A DNA stretch of 39,431 nucleotides, from NCBI RefSeq assembly GCF_005889735.1, contig NZ_VCKY01000088.1, positions 1 to 39,431 on the forward strand. Direction: 5' to 3'. A model generated the notes under the pieces. It did no database searches, had not been told where the DNA came from, and saw nothing but the letters and a program-made list of their open reading frames with translations. Numbering within the stretch: the first letter of the stretch is position 1; each line of letters starts with the position of its first letter. The position numbers were made by a program, and so were the translations under genes. Source of the DNA: Nonomuraea turkmeniaca. GTDB lineage: Bacteria > Actinomycetota > Actinomycetes > Streptosporangiales > Streptosporangiaceae. Below, in pieces: positions 32,482 through 39,431 of this stretch.

Positions 32482-32895
32482 CTACCAGCGCTCCACAAGG
32501 TGCTCACGACCAGGCGGCGGATCGTACGGCTCCGGCCAGTAGTCGGTGATCCGGCTGATGAGTCCCTGGTCGGAGAGCTCGAACCACACGCATGCGTCCT
32601 GGTGCTCGGTGCCGACGCGCGCGTCGATCCACGCCGCCGCGTGGCGCCCGTCGGCGACGATGCGCCGCACCTCGAGGTGCCAGTCACCGGGATAGTCCCT
32701 GTTGAACTGGAGGTAGGCGGGCTTACCGCGGATCCGCTCACGGCTCTGCGGCATCTCGTAGACCACGTCCTCGGCGAGCAGGGCGCCGAACCCTTCCCAG
32801 TCACGCCGCTCGGCACAGGTCACATACGCTTCTATGGTGCTTCGGGTGCTGGCTGTCTCGTCCACGCACCGGACCTTATAACGGAGCACCGACAC
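32482..32895 (-). CDS. SnoaL/NTF2-like fold protein
   Basis: A protein of up to 137 residues with the NTF2-like pattern: RSTIEAYVTCAERRDWEGFGALLAEDVVYEMPQSRERIRGKPAYLQF, then four strands ending in ISRITDYWPEPYDPP. Ketosteroid-isomerase-like or limonene-epoxide-hydrolase-like relatives exist, but no residues fix an activity here. The start is uncertain: GTG 32895 is the longest; GTG 32865 (VDETAST) has AAGGTG just upstream and matches the fold's usual start. This is the third NTF2-like gene in the window. Confidence 0.75.
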   Translation of the reverse strand: MSVLRYKVRCVDETASTRSTIEAYVTCAERRDWEGFGALLAEDVVYEMPQSRERIRGKPAYLQFNRDYPGDWHLEVRRIVADGRHAAAWIDARVGTEHQDACVWFELSDQGLISRITDYWPEPYDPPPGREHLVERW

Positions 32896-33001
32896 TTGAT
32901 CTCGCTCACGAACCTCGGAAGAAAATCCCGCGCGAGCGACGATTCTGCCCCTCCGGTGGCAGTCCTACCTGTGATGCCGACCTTGTCAGGAGGACCCCGC
33001 C

Positions 33002-33658
33002 TTGACGGACCCGAAGCCGACCCTGCGCCGCGATAGCGACCTTTGGCCCCTGATCCACGCCGAGCGCGCGGCCTTGGCTGCCGACCTCGCCGATCTGACC
33101 GACGAGCGGTGGGCCACGCCGTCCCTGTGCGCGGGGCTGACGGTGCGCGAGGTGCTCGCCCACCTCACCGCGGGGGCACGGCTCAACGCCGTACGGTGGC
33201 TGGTGGGCGTCATCCGCTGCCGCTTCGACTTCGACGAACAGGTCGCCATGCGGCTGGCCGAGCAGCTGGGCGCGTCCCCGGTGGAGACGCTCGACGGGTT
33301 CCGCCGCACCATCACCAGCACGACCAAGCCACCCCTGCCGACGATCGCGCTGCTGGGCGAGACGATCGTGCACGGTGAGGACATCCGCCGTCCGCTGGGC
33401 ATCCGCCGCGCCCATCCGATCGAGACCCTCACCCTGGTGGCCGACTACTACAGCCGCTCCGACCAGGTCGTCCTCGCCAAGAGCCGCATCCGCGGCCTAC
33501 ACCTCGTCGCCAACGACGGCCCCTTCAGCGCCGGCTCCGGCCCTCTCGTCACCGGCGGCACCCTGGCGCTGACGATGGCGATGACGGGGCGGATGACGTA
33601 CTGCGGCGACCTTGACGGCCCTGGTGTCACAACCTTGCGCGATCGGACGGGGACGTAG
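33002..33658 (+). CDS. Maleylpyruvate isomerase-family mycothiol-dependent enzyme (DinB-like)
   Basis: A 218-residue protein of the DinB_2/MDMPI superfamily, four-helix bundle metalloenzymes that use mycothiol or another thiol. The metal-site residues seen are H54 in VLAHLTAG and the E120/H124 pair in LLGETIVHGEDIRRPLGI. The N-terminal pattern DLWPLIHAERAALAADLADLTDERW is typical. The C-terminal section holds GLHLVANDGPFSAGSGP. The start is a TTG (33002) with AGGAGG upstream. The exact reaction is unknown; many such proteins in actinomycetes modify or detoxify electrophiles. It converges on the LuxR gene. Confidence 0.85.
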   Translation: MTDPKPTLRRDSDLWPLIHAERAALAADLADLTDERWATPSLCAGLTVREVLAHLTAGARLNAVRWLVGVIRCRFDFDEQVAMRLAEQLGASPVETLDGFRRTITSTTKPPLPTIALLGETIVHGEDIRRPLGIRRAHPIETLTLVADYYSRSDQVVLAKSRIRGLHLVANDGPFSAGSGPLVTGGTLALTMAMTGRMTYCGDLDGPGVTTLRDRTGT

Positions 33659-33671
33659 CACGGCCTGGACG

Positions 33672-36155
33672 TCAGTCACCCGGGGCTTGAAGAAGTGCGG
33701 GCAGCTGAGTGAGCGTTGTCCCGTGTCCGCGGGCGAAGGCGGCGTCGAAGCCCGCCGGGCCGAGCCGGTCCCGCAGTGCGGCGAGCAAATCGCCGTCGGG
33801 AGCTTCGGGACGGCCGGGGCTGAGTCGTTCGGCCGCGCCGAGCAGGACGGCGGCGCGTTCGCCCTGGCCGGTCTCGTGGTGAGAGCCGGCGAGCAGGCGC
33901 AGCCCGAGCGCCGTGATGCGTACGTCCCCCAGGCCGATGGCGATCATGGTGCCCTCGGTGACGTGCCGCCAGGCGTCTTCATGCTCGCCGCCGAAGGCGG
34001 CCGCGCCGCCCAGACCGAGCAGGCAGCGGGCGGCGCAGCGCAGATCGCCGATCCGCCGGAACTCCGGGAGCAGGCCGCCGAAGCGGGGCCGCGCTTCGGT
34101 GTGGTTGCCCAGCTGCTGGTCAAGGGTGGCCTGGTAGATCTCGGCGTGCAGTCGCTCGTGGTCGTTGCCGCCGGCCCTGGCCAGCCGGGCGGCCTCGGCC
34201 AGCCAGCCGGGCACGTCGTCGAGGCGTATCCGGCCCTCGATCGCCAGGAGGCTCATGTGGTTGAGGCAGTTGGCGCGCTTGACATGGTCGTCGAGCCGGC
34301 CGAACAACTCGGCGGCGTGGGCCAGCCGCACCAGAGTGGTCCGCGTGTCGGAGCCGAACACGGCGGCGGACAGCGCCAGGGCGCGGTGCCAGTCGTCGCC
34401 CAGCCGCTCGAAGAGCTCGGCCGCCTGGGTCAGGTGCCCGAGCGAGTCCGCGCGGCGCTCGCCGTACCTGATGGTCCAGCCGACGGCGAGCAGGGCGAGT
34501 GCCCGATCATGCTCGGTGCCGCTCCTGGCCATCCGTCGCGCCTGCTCGGCGAACTCCCGCGCCCGTTCCGTGTCCTGATAGCACAGCACGATGGCGCACG
34601 TGATCGCGGTACGGAAGCCGAGAGCACCGTCCGGCAGCGGTCGCTTGAACAGCTTGTCGAGCCAGTCGAACAGCTCACCGCTGCTCCCGATGACCTCCCA
34701 TGCCGTACCGATGCCGGCGATGAACTCCCAAGCGCTCGTGGTGTCGTCCCGATCGAGGATCCAGCGCAACGCGGCCGCCAGGTCCGCCGAGCGGCGGTTG
34801 ATCCACCGCAGCGCGGCGACCTGGTCCCGGCCGCGCAGATCCGGCACGGCGGCCACGGCACGGCGCAGATGGTGGCGGGCGTGCTGCTCGCGAGCCATGT
34901 CCGCGGCGCCGCGCGCGGCCAGTCGCCGATGCGCGAACTGCCGGACGCTCTCCAGCAGGAGATATTCGGTGGCCTCGTCCCGGCGGCGGGAGGAGATCAG
35001 CGACCGGTCCAGCAGGCGGGAGAAGATCCGGATCAGGTCGGCGGCGTCCAGCGGCGGATAGGCGACGACCTGCGCGGCCGTGTCGTAGTCGAACTCGCCT
35101 GGGAACACCGAGCAACGCTCGAGCAGCAGCCGCTCGTCCTCGCTCAGCAGCTCGTAGCTCCAGGTGAGGGCCTCCTCCAAAGTACGGTGCCGGTTCAGCG
35201 AACCGTGCGCCCCGTCGGTCAGCAGGGCGAACCGGTCGCGCAGCCGGGCCAGCAGCTCACCGGGCGTGAAGAACCGCGCCCTCGCGGCGGCGAGCTCGAT
35301 GGCCAGCGGGAGGCCGTCCAGTGAACGGCAGATCATAGCGATCTGCCGGGCGTTGCCGGTGGTGACCTCGAACCCGGGAGAGACCGCGGCTGCGCGGTCG
35401 GCGAAGAGCCGGCCCGAGCCGGAGCCCAGCACGGCGTCCGGGTCGTCGAGCTCGGCGGGCAGCGGCAGCGGCGGGATCTCGTAGACGACCTCTCCTGGGA
35501 TGCGCAGCGCCCCGTGGCCCGTGGCCAGCACGTGCAGGTGATCGGTGGTGGCCAGCAGGTCGGCGAGCAGCGCCGCCGTGGTGGTGGTCACGTGCTCGCA
35601 GTTGTCCACCACGAGCCAGTGCCGGCCCTCGGCGAGGACCTCGCGGATGAGCGCGCGCAGCTGACGCACCTGCCCGACGACGCCCAGCGCGTCGGCGAAC
35701 GCCCGCTCCACGGCGTCATCCGGGGCCACCGGGGCGAGATCGATCAGGACCGCCGGCGGCAGCGTGGTCACCGCGTGGGCCAGGTGCAGCGCCAGGCGGG
35801 TCTTGCCGGTGCCCGCGGGGCCGGTCAGCGTCACCAGCCGGTACGCGTCAAGCAGCCTGCGCAGATCCCCGATCTCCCCGTGCCGGCCCACGAACGACGA
35901 CAGCGGCCTGGGCAGGACGCCCCGGGATGCGCGGCCGGCGCGGGACCGGGCCGCCGCGTCGACGAGGGCCAGCCGGTTGGTCCCGCCGAGCTTGCGCAGC
36001 AGCGACGACACGTGGCTCTCCACGGTGCGTTCCGACAGCCGCAGCCTGGCGGCGATCTCCTGATTCTGCAGGCGGTCGCCCACGAGCCACAGGACTTCCC
36101 ACTCACGCGGTGTAACGCCGGCGCCCCGTGAACCGGGGAAGAAGTCCGAACCCAT
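33672..36155 (-). CDS. Large regulator: N-terminal LuxR helix-turn-helix fused to an ATPase and TPR-like domain
   Basis: An 827-residue regulator (from ATG 36155; GTG 36224 would add 23 weakly supported residues). Residues 14-75 are a LuxR-type helix-turn-helix (VTPREWEVLWLVGDRLQNQE, RLSERTVESHVSSLLRKLGG). Residues about 88-400 are a STAND/NB-ARC-like ATPase with Walker A TGPAGTGKTRLAL (112-119) and Walker B LVVDNCEHV (181-189), then LDGLPLAIELAAARARFF. The rest is a helical TPR-like array (AAELFERLGDDWHRALAL repeats). LAL-type regulators usually carry the LuxR domain at the C-terminus, so this reversed order is less common. It likely senses a metabolite through the repeats. Target genes are unknown. 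Confidence 0.9.
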   Translation of the reverse strand: MGSDFFPGSRGAGVTPREWEVLWLVGDRLQNQEIAARLRLSERTVESHVSSLLRKLGGTNRLALVDAAARSRAGRASRGVLPRPLSSFVGRHGEIGDLRRLLDAYRLVTLTGPAGTGKTRLALHLAHAVTTLPPAVLIDLAPVAPDDAVERAFADALGVVGQVRQLRALIREVLAEGRHWLVVDNCEHVTTTTAALLADLLATTDHLHVLATGHGALRIPGEVVYEIPPLPLPAELDDPDAVLGSGSGRLFADRAAAVSPGFEVTTGNARQIAMICRSLDGLPLAIELAAARARFFTPGELLARLRDRFALLTDGAHGSLNRHRTLEEALTWSYELLSEDERLLLERCSVFPGEFDYDTAAQVVAYPPLDAADLIRIFSRLLDRSLISSRRRDEATEYLLLESVRQFAHRRLAARGAADMAREQHARHHLRRAVAAVPDLRGRDQVAALRWINRRSADLAAALRWILDRDDTTSAWEFIAGIGTAWEVIGSSGELFDWLDKLFKRPLPDGALGFRTAITCAIVLCYQDTERAREFAEQARRMARSGTEHDRALALLAVGWTIRYGERRADSLGHLTQAAELFERLGDDWHRALALSAAVFGSDTRTTLVRLAHAAELFGRLDDHVKRANCLNHMSLLAIEGRIRLDDVPGWLAEAARLARAGGNDHERLHAEIYQATLDQQLGNHTEARPRFGGLLPEFRRIGDLRCAARCLLGLGGAAAFGGEHEDAWRHVTEGTMIAIGLGDVRITALGLRLLAGSHHETGQGERAAVLLGAAERLSPGRPEAPDGDLLAALRDRLGPAGFDAAFARGHGTTLTQLPALLQAPGD

Positions 36156-36301
36156 GTCCCGAGTATGCCGCCGCTCCGGCGGCGCACCAGGGCTTGGCGC
36201 CCAGCGGGTTTCCGTACTGAGCACGGATGTGGGGCGGGCGAGGTGCGGGGTGGAATGTCGGCATCCGTCACGTTGAGGGGCGGACGAGAGAAGGAGAGAT
36301 C

Positions 36302-36667
36302 ATGGCAGGCAAGGCTGTCATCAGCTTGACCACGGGGCTCGAGGATCCCGAGCGCGTCACCGTGGCGTTCCTGGTCGCGGTCGGCGCGGCCGAGCAGGGC
36401 CGTCCGACGCTGATGTTCCTCACCAAGGAGGCCACCAGGCTCACCTTGGACGGCGTCGCGACCGGCGTCGCGTGCGATGGGTGCCCGCCGCTGGCCGACC
36501 TGGTAGCCCGGTACGTGAAGGCGAATGGAACGTTCCTGGTCTGCCCCATCTGCTTCGATTCCCGCAAGCTCGACAAGAGCCAGTTGATCGAGGGTGCGGA
36601 GCTGGGCGGCACCGTTCCGATGTGGCAGTGGATCGGCGACGAGGGCGCCACCACCTTCAGCTACTAG
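36302..36667 (+). CDS. DsrE-family protein
   Basis: A 121-residue DsrE/DsrF-fold protein (small Rossmann-like). The pattern is AVISLTTGLEDPERVTVAFLVAVGAAEQGRPTLMFLTKEA, then GVACDGCPPLADLVARYVKANGTFLVCPICFDSRKL. Four Cys are present: two in CDGC and two in CPIC, both in CxxC pairs, which could bind metal or act in redox. DsrE proteins take part in sulfur transfer in other bacteria; the role here is unknown. GAAGGAGAG stands before ATG 36302. It is divergent from the LuxR-ATPase gene and may be under its control. Confidence 0.88.
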   Translation: MAGKAVISLTTGLEDPERVTVAFLVAVGAAEQGRPTLMFLTKEATRLTLDGVATGVACDGCPPLADLVARYVKANGTFLVCPICFDSRKLDKSQLIEGAELGGTVPMWQWIGDEGATTFSY

Positions 36668-36758
36668 CGTCGGACCGCACGTGAGAACCGATCGCGGTGG
36701 CCGGTTTCTCGGGCGCGGGCCCGAGCAGGCGCCTGAAGGATCCTCCTATGGTGGGGGA

Positions 36759-37517
36759 ATGGTGACGGTCGGGATCGATCTCGCCGCGGAGGCGGTGCGG
36801 ACCGCGGTGGCGTGGCTGGACTGGTCGGATGGCCGTGCCCGGCTCGTCCGGGTGGAGGTCGGTGCGGACGACGCTCTGATCGTCGACGCGGTGATGGGCG
36901 CCGCCAAGGCGGGGATCGACTGCCCGCTCGGCTGGCCGGACCGGTTCGTCGAGTTCGTCACCGCGCACCGTGCTGGGCACGTCCGGGTCCCGGAGGGGCT
37001 GGCGGGACGGGCCTGGCGGAGGGACCTGGCGTTGCGGGTGACCGACCAGGTGGTGCACGAGCAGACCGGGCTGACGCCGCTGAGCGTGTCGGCGGATCGC
37101 ATCGGGCACGCCACCATGCGGTGTGCCGCTGTGCTGGCCGAGCTGGCGCGGCGGGGGCAGCCGGTTGATCGGCGAGGTGGCGGGGTGGTCGTGGAGGTGT
37201 ATCCGGCGGCCTGCCTGAAGCGGTGGGAGTTGCCGTATCGGGGCTACAAGCGCGCCGCCAACCTCGGTGAGCTGGGCCGGTTGGTGGATCGGTTGCTGGA
37301 GGCGGCGCCGTGGCTGGACTTGGATGATTCCGAGGCGCTCTGCCGGGCCTCGGACGACGCCACCGACGCCGTCGTGTCCGCGCTCGCCGCCCGCGCGTCG
37401 GCCCTCAGGCTCGTGACCGTACCGGCGGCGGAGCAGGCCGAAGCGGCCGGCACGGAGGGGTGGGTCGCCCTGCCGACCGCGCCGCTGAAGAGTCTGGCAG
37501 CGTCGCGGTGCCCGTGA
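36759..37517 (+). CDS. DUF429-family protein
   Basis: A 252-residue protein of the DUF429 family, which has an RNase H-like fold. The start TVGIDLAAEAVRTAVAWLDW holds the first acidic strand; GIDCPLGWPDRFVEFV the second, and a third conserved acid lies near DATDAVVSALAARAS. The mid motif VVEVYPAACLKRWELPYRGYK is family-typical. Function is unknown, though the fold suggests a nuclease-like acidic site. ATG 36759 has a G-rich region in front; GTG 36762 is equally possible. It lies 91 bases after the DsrE gene. Confidence 0.85.
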   Translation: MVTVGIDLAAEAVRTAVAWLDWSDGRARLVRVEVGADDALIVDAVMGAAKAGIDCPLGWPDRFVEFVTAHRAGHVRVPEGLAGRAWRRDLALRVTDQVVHEQTGLTPLSVSADRIGHATMRCAAVLAELARRGQPVDRRGGGVVVEVYPAACLKRWELPYRGYKRAANLGELGRLVDRLLEAAPWLDLDDSEALCRASDDATDAVVSALAARASALRLVTVPAAEQAEAAGTEGWVALPTAPLKSLAASRCP

Positions 37518-37638
37518 TCGGCCCGAGGAGGCGAGACTCCATGCTGCCGCTGTCCCAGCACATCGAGACCCTCGGCAGCAGATCGCGTCCCTGCCCGGAC
37601 GCGAACACGAAGTCCTCGCCCTCTCTCCGACCGCACGA

Positions 37639-37674
37639 CGCCGCCCATGGCCCTGCCTCAGGCCATGGGCGGCG
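37639..37674. terminator. Hairpin terminator between convergent genes
   Basis: CGCCGCCCATGGCC (37639-37652) pairs perfectly with GGCCATGGGCGGCG (37661-37674) around an 8-base loop: a 14-bp stem between the DUF429 stop (37517) and the peptidase stop (37689). It can serve both strands. Confidence 0.7.
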
Positions 37675-37688
37675 CGCACGTCAGAGCT

Positions 37689-39260
37689 TCAGCCGGACAT
37701 CCTGGATGCGCCGGCAGCGGCCGGACCACCCCAGGGGAGCGAGTCCGTCGGCCACAACTCAGCCTGCCGCTTGACCGTGTTCCGGGCGGCCAGTCCGCCC
37801 ACCTGACAGCGGAAGCCGTGCGGGGGCACGACCAGCGAGATCAGATAGTTGTCGATCGGCTCCGTGCTGCACCGGTCCTTGCCGTAGATGCGGTGCCCCC
37901 AGCCCTCGTACGTGAGCAGCACCGCCTTGGGGCCGAACTGGCTCGCCACGTTGGCGGACCAGATCCACGGCGTGGAGGGGTCGTGCAACGAGTTACCCAG
38001 CAGGATCGGAGCGCTGCCCGTGTACACCAGCCGGTGCTGCGGGTTGGTGACGGGGTGGTTGAGGCAGACCGGCAGGTCCTCGATCGGCATCGGGTTGAGC
38101 CGCATGTCCGGAGCCCAGCGCGCGGAGCTGCGCAGGAGCGCGGCGTACTCGTCGTAGTTGCGCACCCGCAGGTTGTAGTCCTGGCAGAGGATCGCGGTCG
38201 GCAACTGGGCGAGCTCCCCGGTCACGGGCTGCCGGCCGGGCAGCGGGGGCACCCACGCCGGCGGCTCCCCGCCGTCCAGGGCGCGCAACATCTCGCTCAG
38301 CAGCTGCCAGGCAGGCCCCTCGTTGCCCAGCACGCCCTGCCAGAGAACCTGCAGCTCGGTCATCGGGGGGTCGGTGACGCCCGGGTAGTACAGCTGTCCG
38401 CTGCGTGCCTTGGCCAGGATTCGCTCCCACACCGCCCGGACGTCCTGGCCGTGCAGCGCGCAGCTGGGCTCCTGGTCGCACCAGCCGACGAACTGGTCGA
38501 ACGCGTCTTCGACGGCATAGGCCTCGGTGTCGAGGAACGCCTTGACGCCGAGGCTGTGGTCCATGTTGCTGTCCAGCGCCATGGCGCGGATCCGGTTCGG
38601 GAACAGCTCGGCGTACATCTGCCCGATCAGCGTCCCGTACGAGATCCCGTAGAAGGTGAGCTTCTCCTCACCCAGGGCGGCGCGCAGGGCGTCCAGGTCG
38701 CGCGCGACGTTGACCGAGTCGACGTGGTCGTAGAGCGGGCCGGTACGGGCCCGGCAGTCGGCCCGCAACCTCTTGGCGTACGCGGTCCACCTGTCGAAGT
38801 CGGCCTGATTCTTCATGATCGCGTACGGCATCTGGTTGTACACCGATGCCGAGCAGACCACCGGATGGCTGCGGCCCACGCCTCGGGGGTCGAAACCCAC
38901 GATGTCGAACCGCCGCTGGAGCTCCTCGGTGAAGAAGCCGGGTGCGCCGTACGCGGCCTCCACGCCCGACCCGCCCGGGCCGCCGGGGTTGATCACCAGC
39001 GAGCCGACTCGGGCCGCCGGGTCCGTGGCCTTGCGCCGGGCGATGGCCAGGTCGACGGTCGGCCCGTCCGGCTTGGACCAGTCGATCGGGACGGTCAGAG
39101 TGCCGCACTCGGCGGAGGGCTCCTCTTCACAGGGCGCCCAGGCGATGGCCGAGGTGCTGTTGTCCGTGACCGCCTTGGCGTCAGCGCTGGCCGTCGAGAC
39201 GGGTAATAGGCCCGCCAACACTACGAAAGCGGTGGCGAGCAGAGAAGATCTTCTTCGCAC
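37689..39260 (-). CDS. Secreted S33-family tripeptidyl aminopeptidase (SlpD/Tap-like)
   Basis: A 523-residue secreted alpha/beta hydrolase of peptidase family S33, with a Tap-like C-terminal domain. The signal peptide is residues 1-26 (RRSSLLATAFVVLAGLLPVS then TASA). The oxyanion motif is LVINPGGPGGSG, the nucleophile S207 in YGISYGTLIG, the acid D427 in LLGNSLHDPSTPW, and H456 in YEGWGHRIYG. These enzymes remove tripeptides from the N-terminus of secreted proteins. GTG 39260 is chosen since AGGAG lies just before it; the upstream GTG 39305 would place charged residues before the signal peptide. A palindrome at 39311-39322 may be its operator. Confidence 0.92.
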   Translation of the reverse strand: MRRRSSLLATAFVVLAGLLPVSTASADAKAVTDNSTSAIAWAPCEEEPSAECGTLTVPIDWSKPDGPTVDLAIARRKATDPAARVGSLVINPGGPGGSGVEAAYGAPGFFTEELQRRFDIVGFDPRGVGRSHPVVCSASVYNQMPYAIMKNQADFDRWTAYAKRLRADCRARTGPLYDHVDSVNVARDLDALRAALGEEKLTFYGISYGTLIGQMYAELFPNRIRAMALDSNMDHSLGVKAFLDTEAYAVEDAFDQFVGWCDQEPSCALHGQDVRAVWERILAKARSGQLYYPGVTDPPMTELQVLWQGVLGNEGPAWQLLSEMLRALDGGEPPAWVPPLPGRQPVTGELAQLPTAILCQDYNLRVRNYDEYAALLRSSARWAPDMRLNPMPIEDLPVCLNHPVTNPQHRLVYTGSAPILLGNSLHDPSTPWIWSANVASQFGPKAVLLTYEGWGHRIYGKDRCSTEPIDNYLISLVVPPHGFRCQVGGLAARNTVKRQAELWPTDSLPWGGPAAAGASRMSG

Positions 39261-39310
39261 ATTGCTCCTATCGTTGGTCGGTCGGCCGGGCCACGCGTGC
39301 GGCACACGGC

Positions 39311-39322
39311 CGATCTAGATCG
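39311..39322. promoter_or_regulatory. Palindrome upstream of the peptidase gene
   Basis: CGATCTAGATCG is a perfect 12-bp palindrome about 50 bases before the peptidase start. It may be an operator. No clear promoter hexamers were seen near it, and nothing else is evident in 39323-39431. Confidence 0.3.
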
Positions 39323-39431
39323 TGCTTGGTCGGCGGCGTGCGCGGAGCAAAGACGAGAAATATCCTGAAATTGGGAAGTTCTGCTGGCAGAAGTTACGCG
39401 CGGCCGCCGCGCCGCTTCCGGGTGTCGTGCC

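Noticed and set aside
33612..35324. Long plus-strand frame opposite the LuxR-ATPase gene
   Set aside because: No recognisable domain; the minus strand carries Walker motifs and a helix-turn-helix in one frame.
37541..37640. Short frame starting MLPLSQHIETLG with GAGGAGG upstream, and a neighbouring frame reading LPGREHEVLAL, resembling a LuxR helix-turn-helix start
   Set aside because: The two pieces are in different frames and too short; it might be a gene relic but I cannot support it as a feature.
1..39431. tRNA, rRNA, CRISPR arrays, insertion sequences, prophage or replication origin
   Set aside because: No cloverleaf-like sequences, spaced identical repeats, transposase motifs or iterons were recognised by eye; a dedicated scan could still find a small RNA.

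Overview
The window is high-GC DNA from an actinomycete. Gene content points that way: mycothiol-type enzymes, a sugar ABC importer without its own ATPase, many LacI/TetR/LuxR regulators, and secreted multi-domain glycosidases ending in a CBM2. The style resembles Streptosporangiaceae such as Nonomuraea, but that is an impression from gene style, not a test. It reads as accessory chromosome. No tRNA, rRNA, CRISPR array, transposase, phage module or origin was recognised.

Layout. 1-474: 3' end of a secreted CAP-domain protein, then a 446-base gap with a long hairpin. 921-4326: a small membrane protein, a NarL-type sensor kinase broken by a 23-bp tandem duplication, its response regulator, a DUF3140 gene, an NTF2-like gene and a small unknown. 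4393-6013: TetR regulator divergent from a FabH-type ketosynthase. 6032-17347: sugar locus with two LacI regulators, a TusA-like gene, a solute-binding lipoprotein, two permeases, a GH127 beta-L-arabinofuranosidase and a 1330-residue secreted clan GH-G-like hydrolase, closed by a strong hairpin. 17424-21127: an orphan sensor kinase converging on a secreted GH5_8 mannanase (FN3, CBM2). 21243-25652: TetR regulator divergent from a three-subunit molybdenum hydroxylase of the PaoABC type. 25778-33658: mixed small enzymes, including a deletion remnant of an ion transporter and a frameshifted unknown gene. 33672-39260: a LuxR-ATPase regulator, DsrE-like and DUF429 proteins, and a secreted S33 tripeptidyl aminopeptidase.

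The strongest story is plant cell-wall sugar use. The arabinofuranosidase, the large hydrolase and the importer match the logic known from bifidobacterial use of hydroxyproline-linked beta-arabino-oligosaccharides: outside cleavage, import, inside cleavage. The mannanase adds mannan attack. The regulation looks unusual. A 14-base lac-operator-like site (TGTTAGCGCTCACA) lies inside the signal-peptide codons of both the binding protein and the large hydrolase. A second motif (ATTAACCG-R-TT) lies upstream of one LacI gene, upstream of the mannanase and again inside the mannanase gene, where it forces rare TTA and ATA codons. Three genes are broken (sensor kinase, transporter, unknown), suggesting recent decay or switching.
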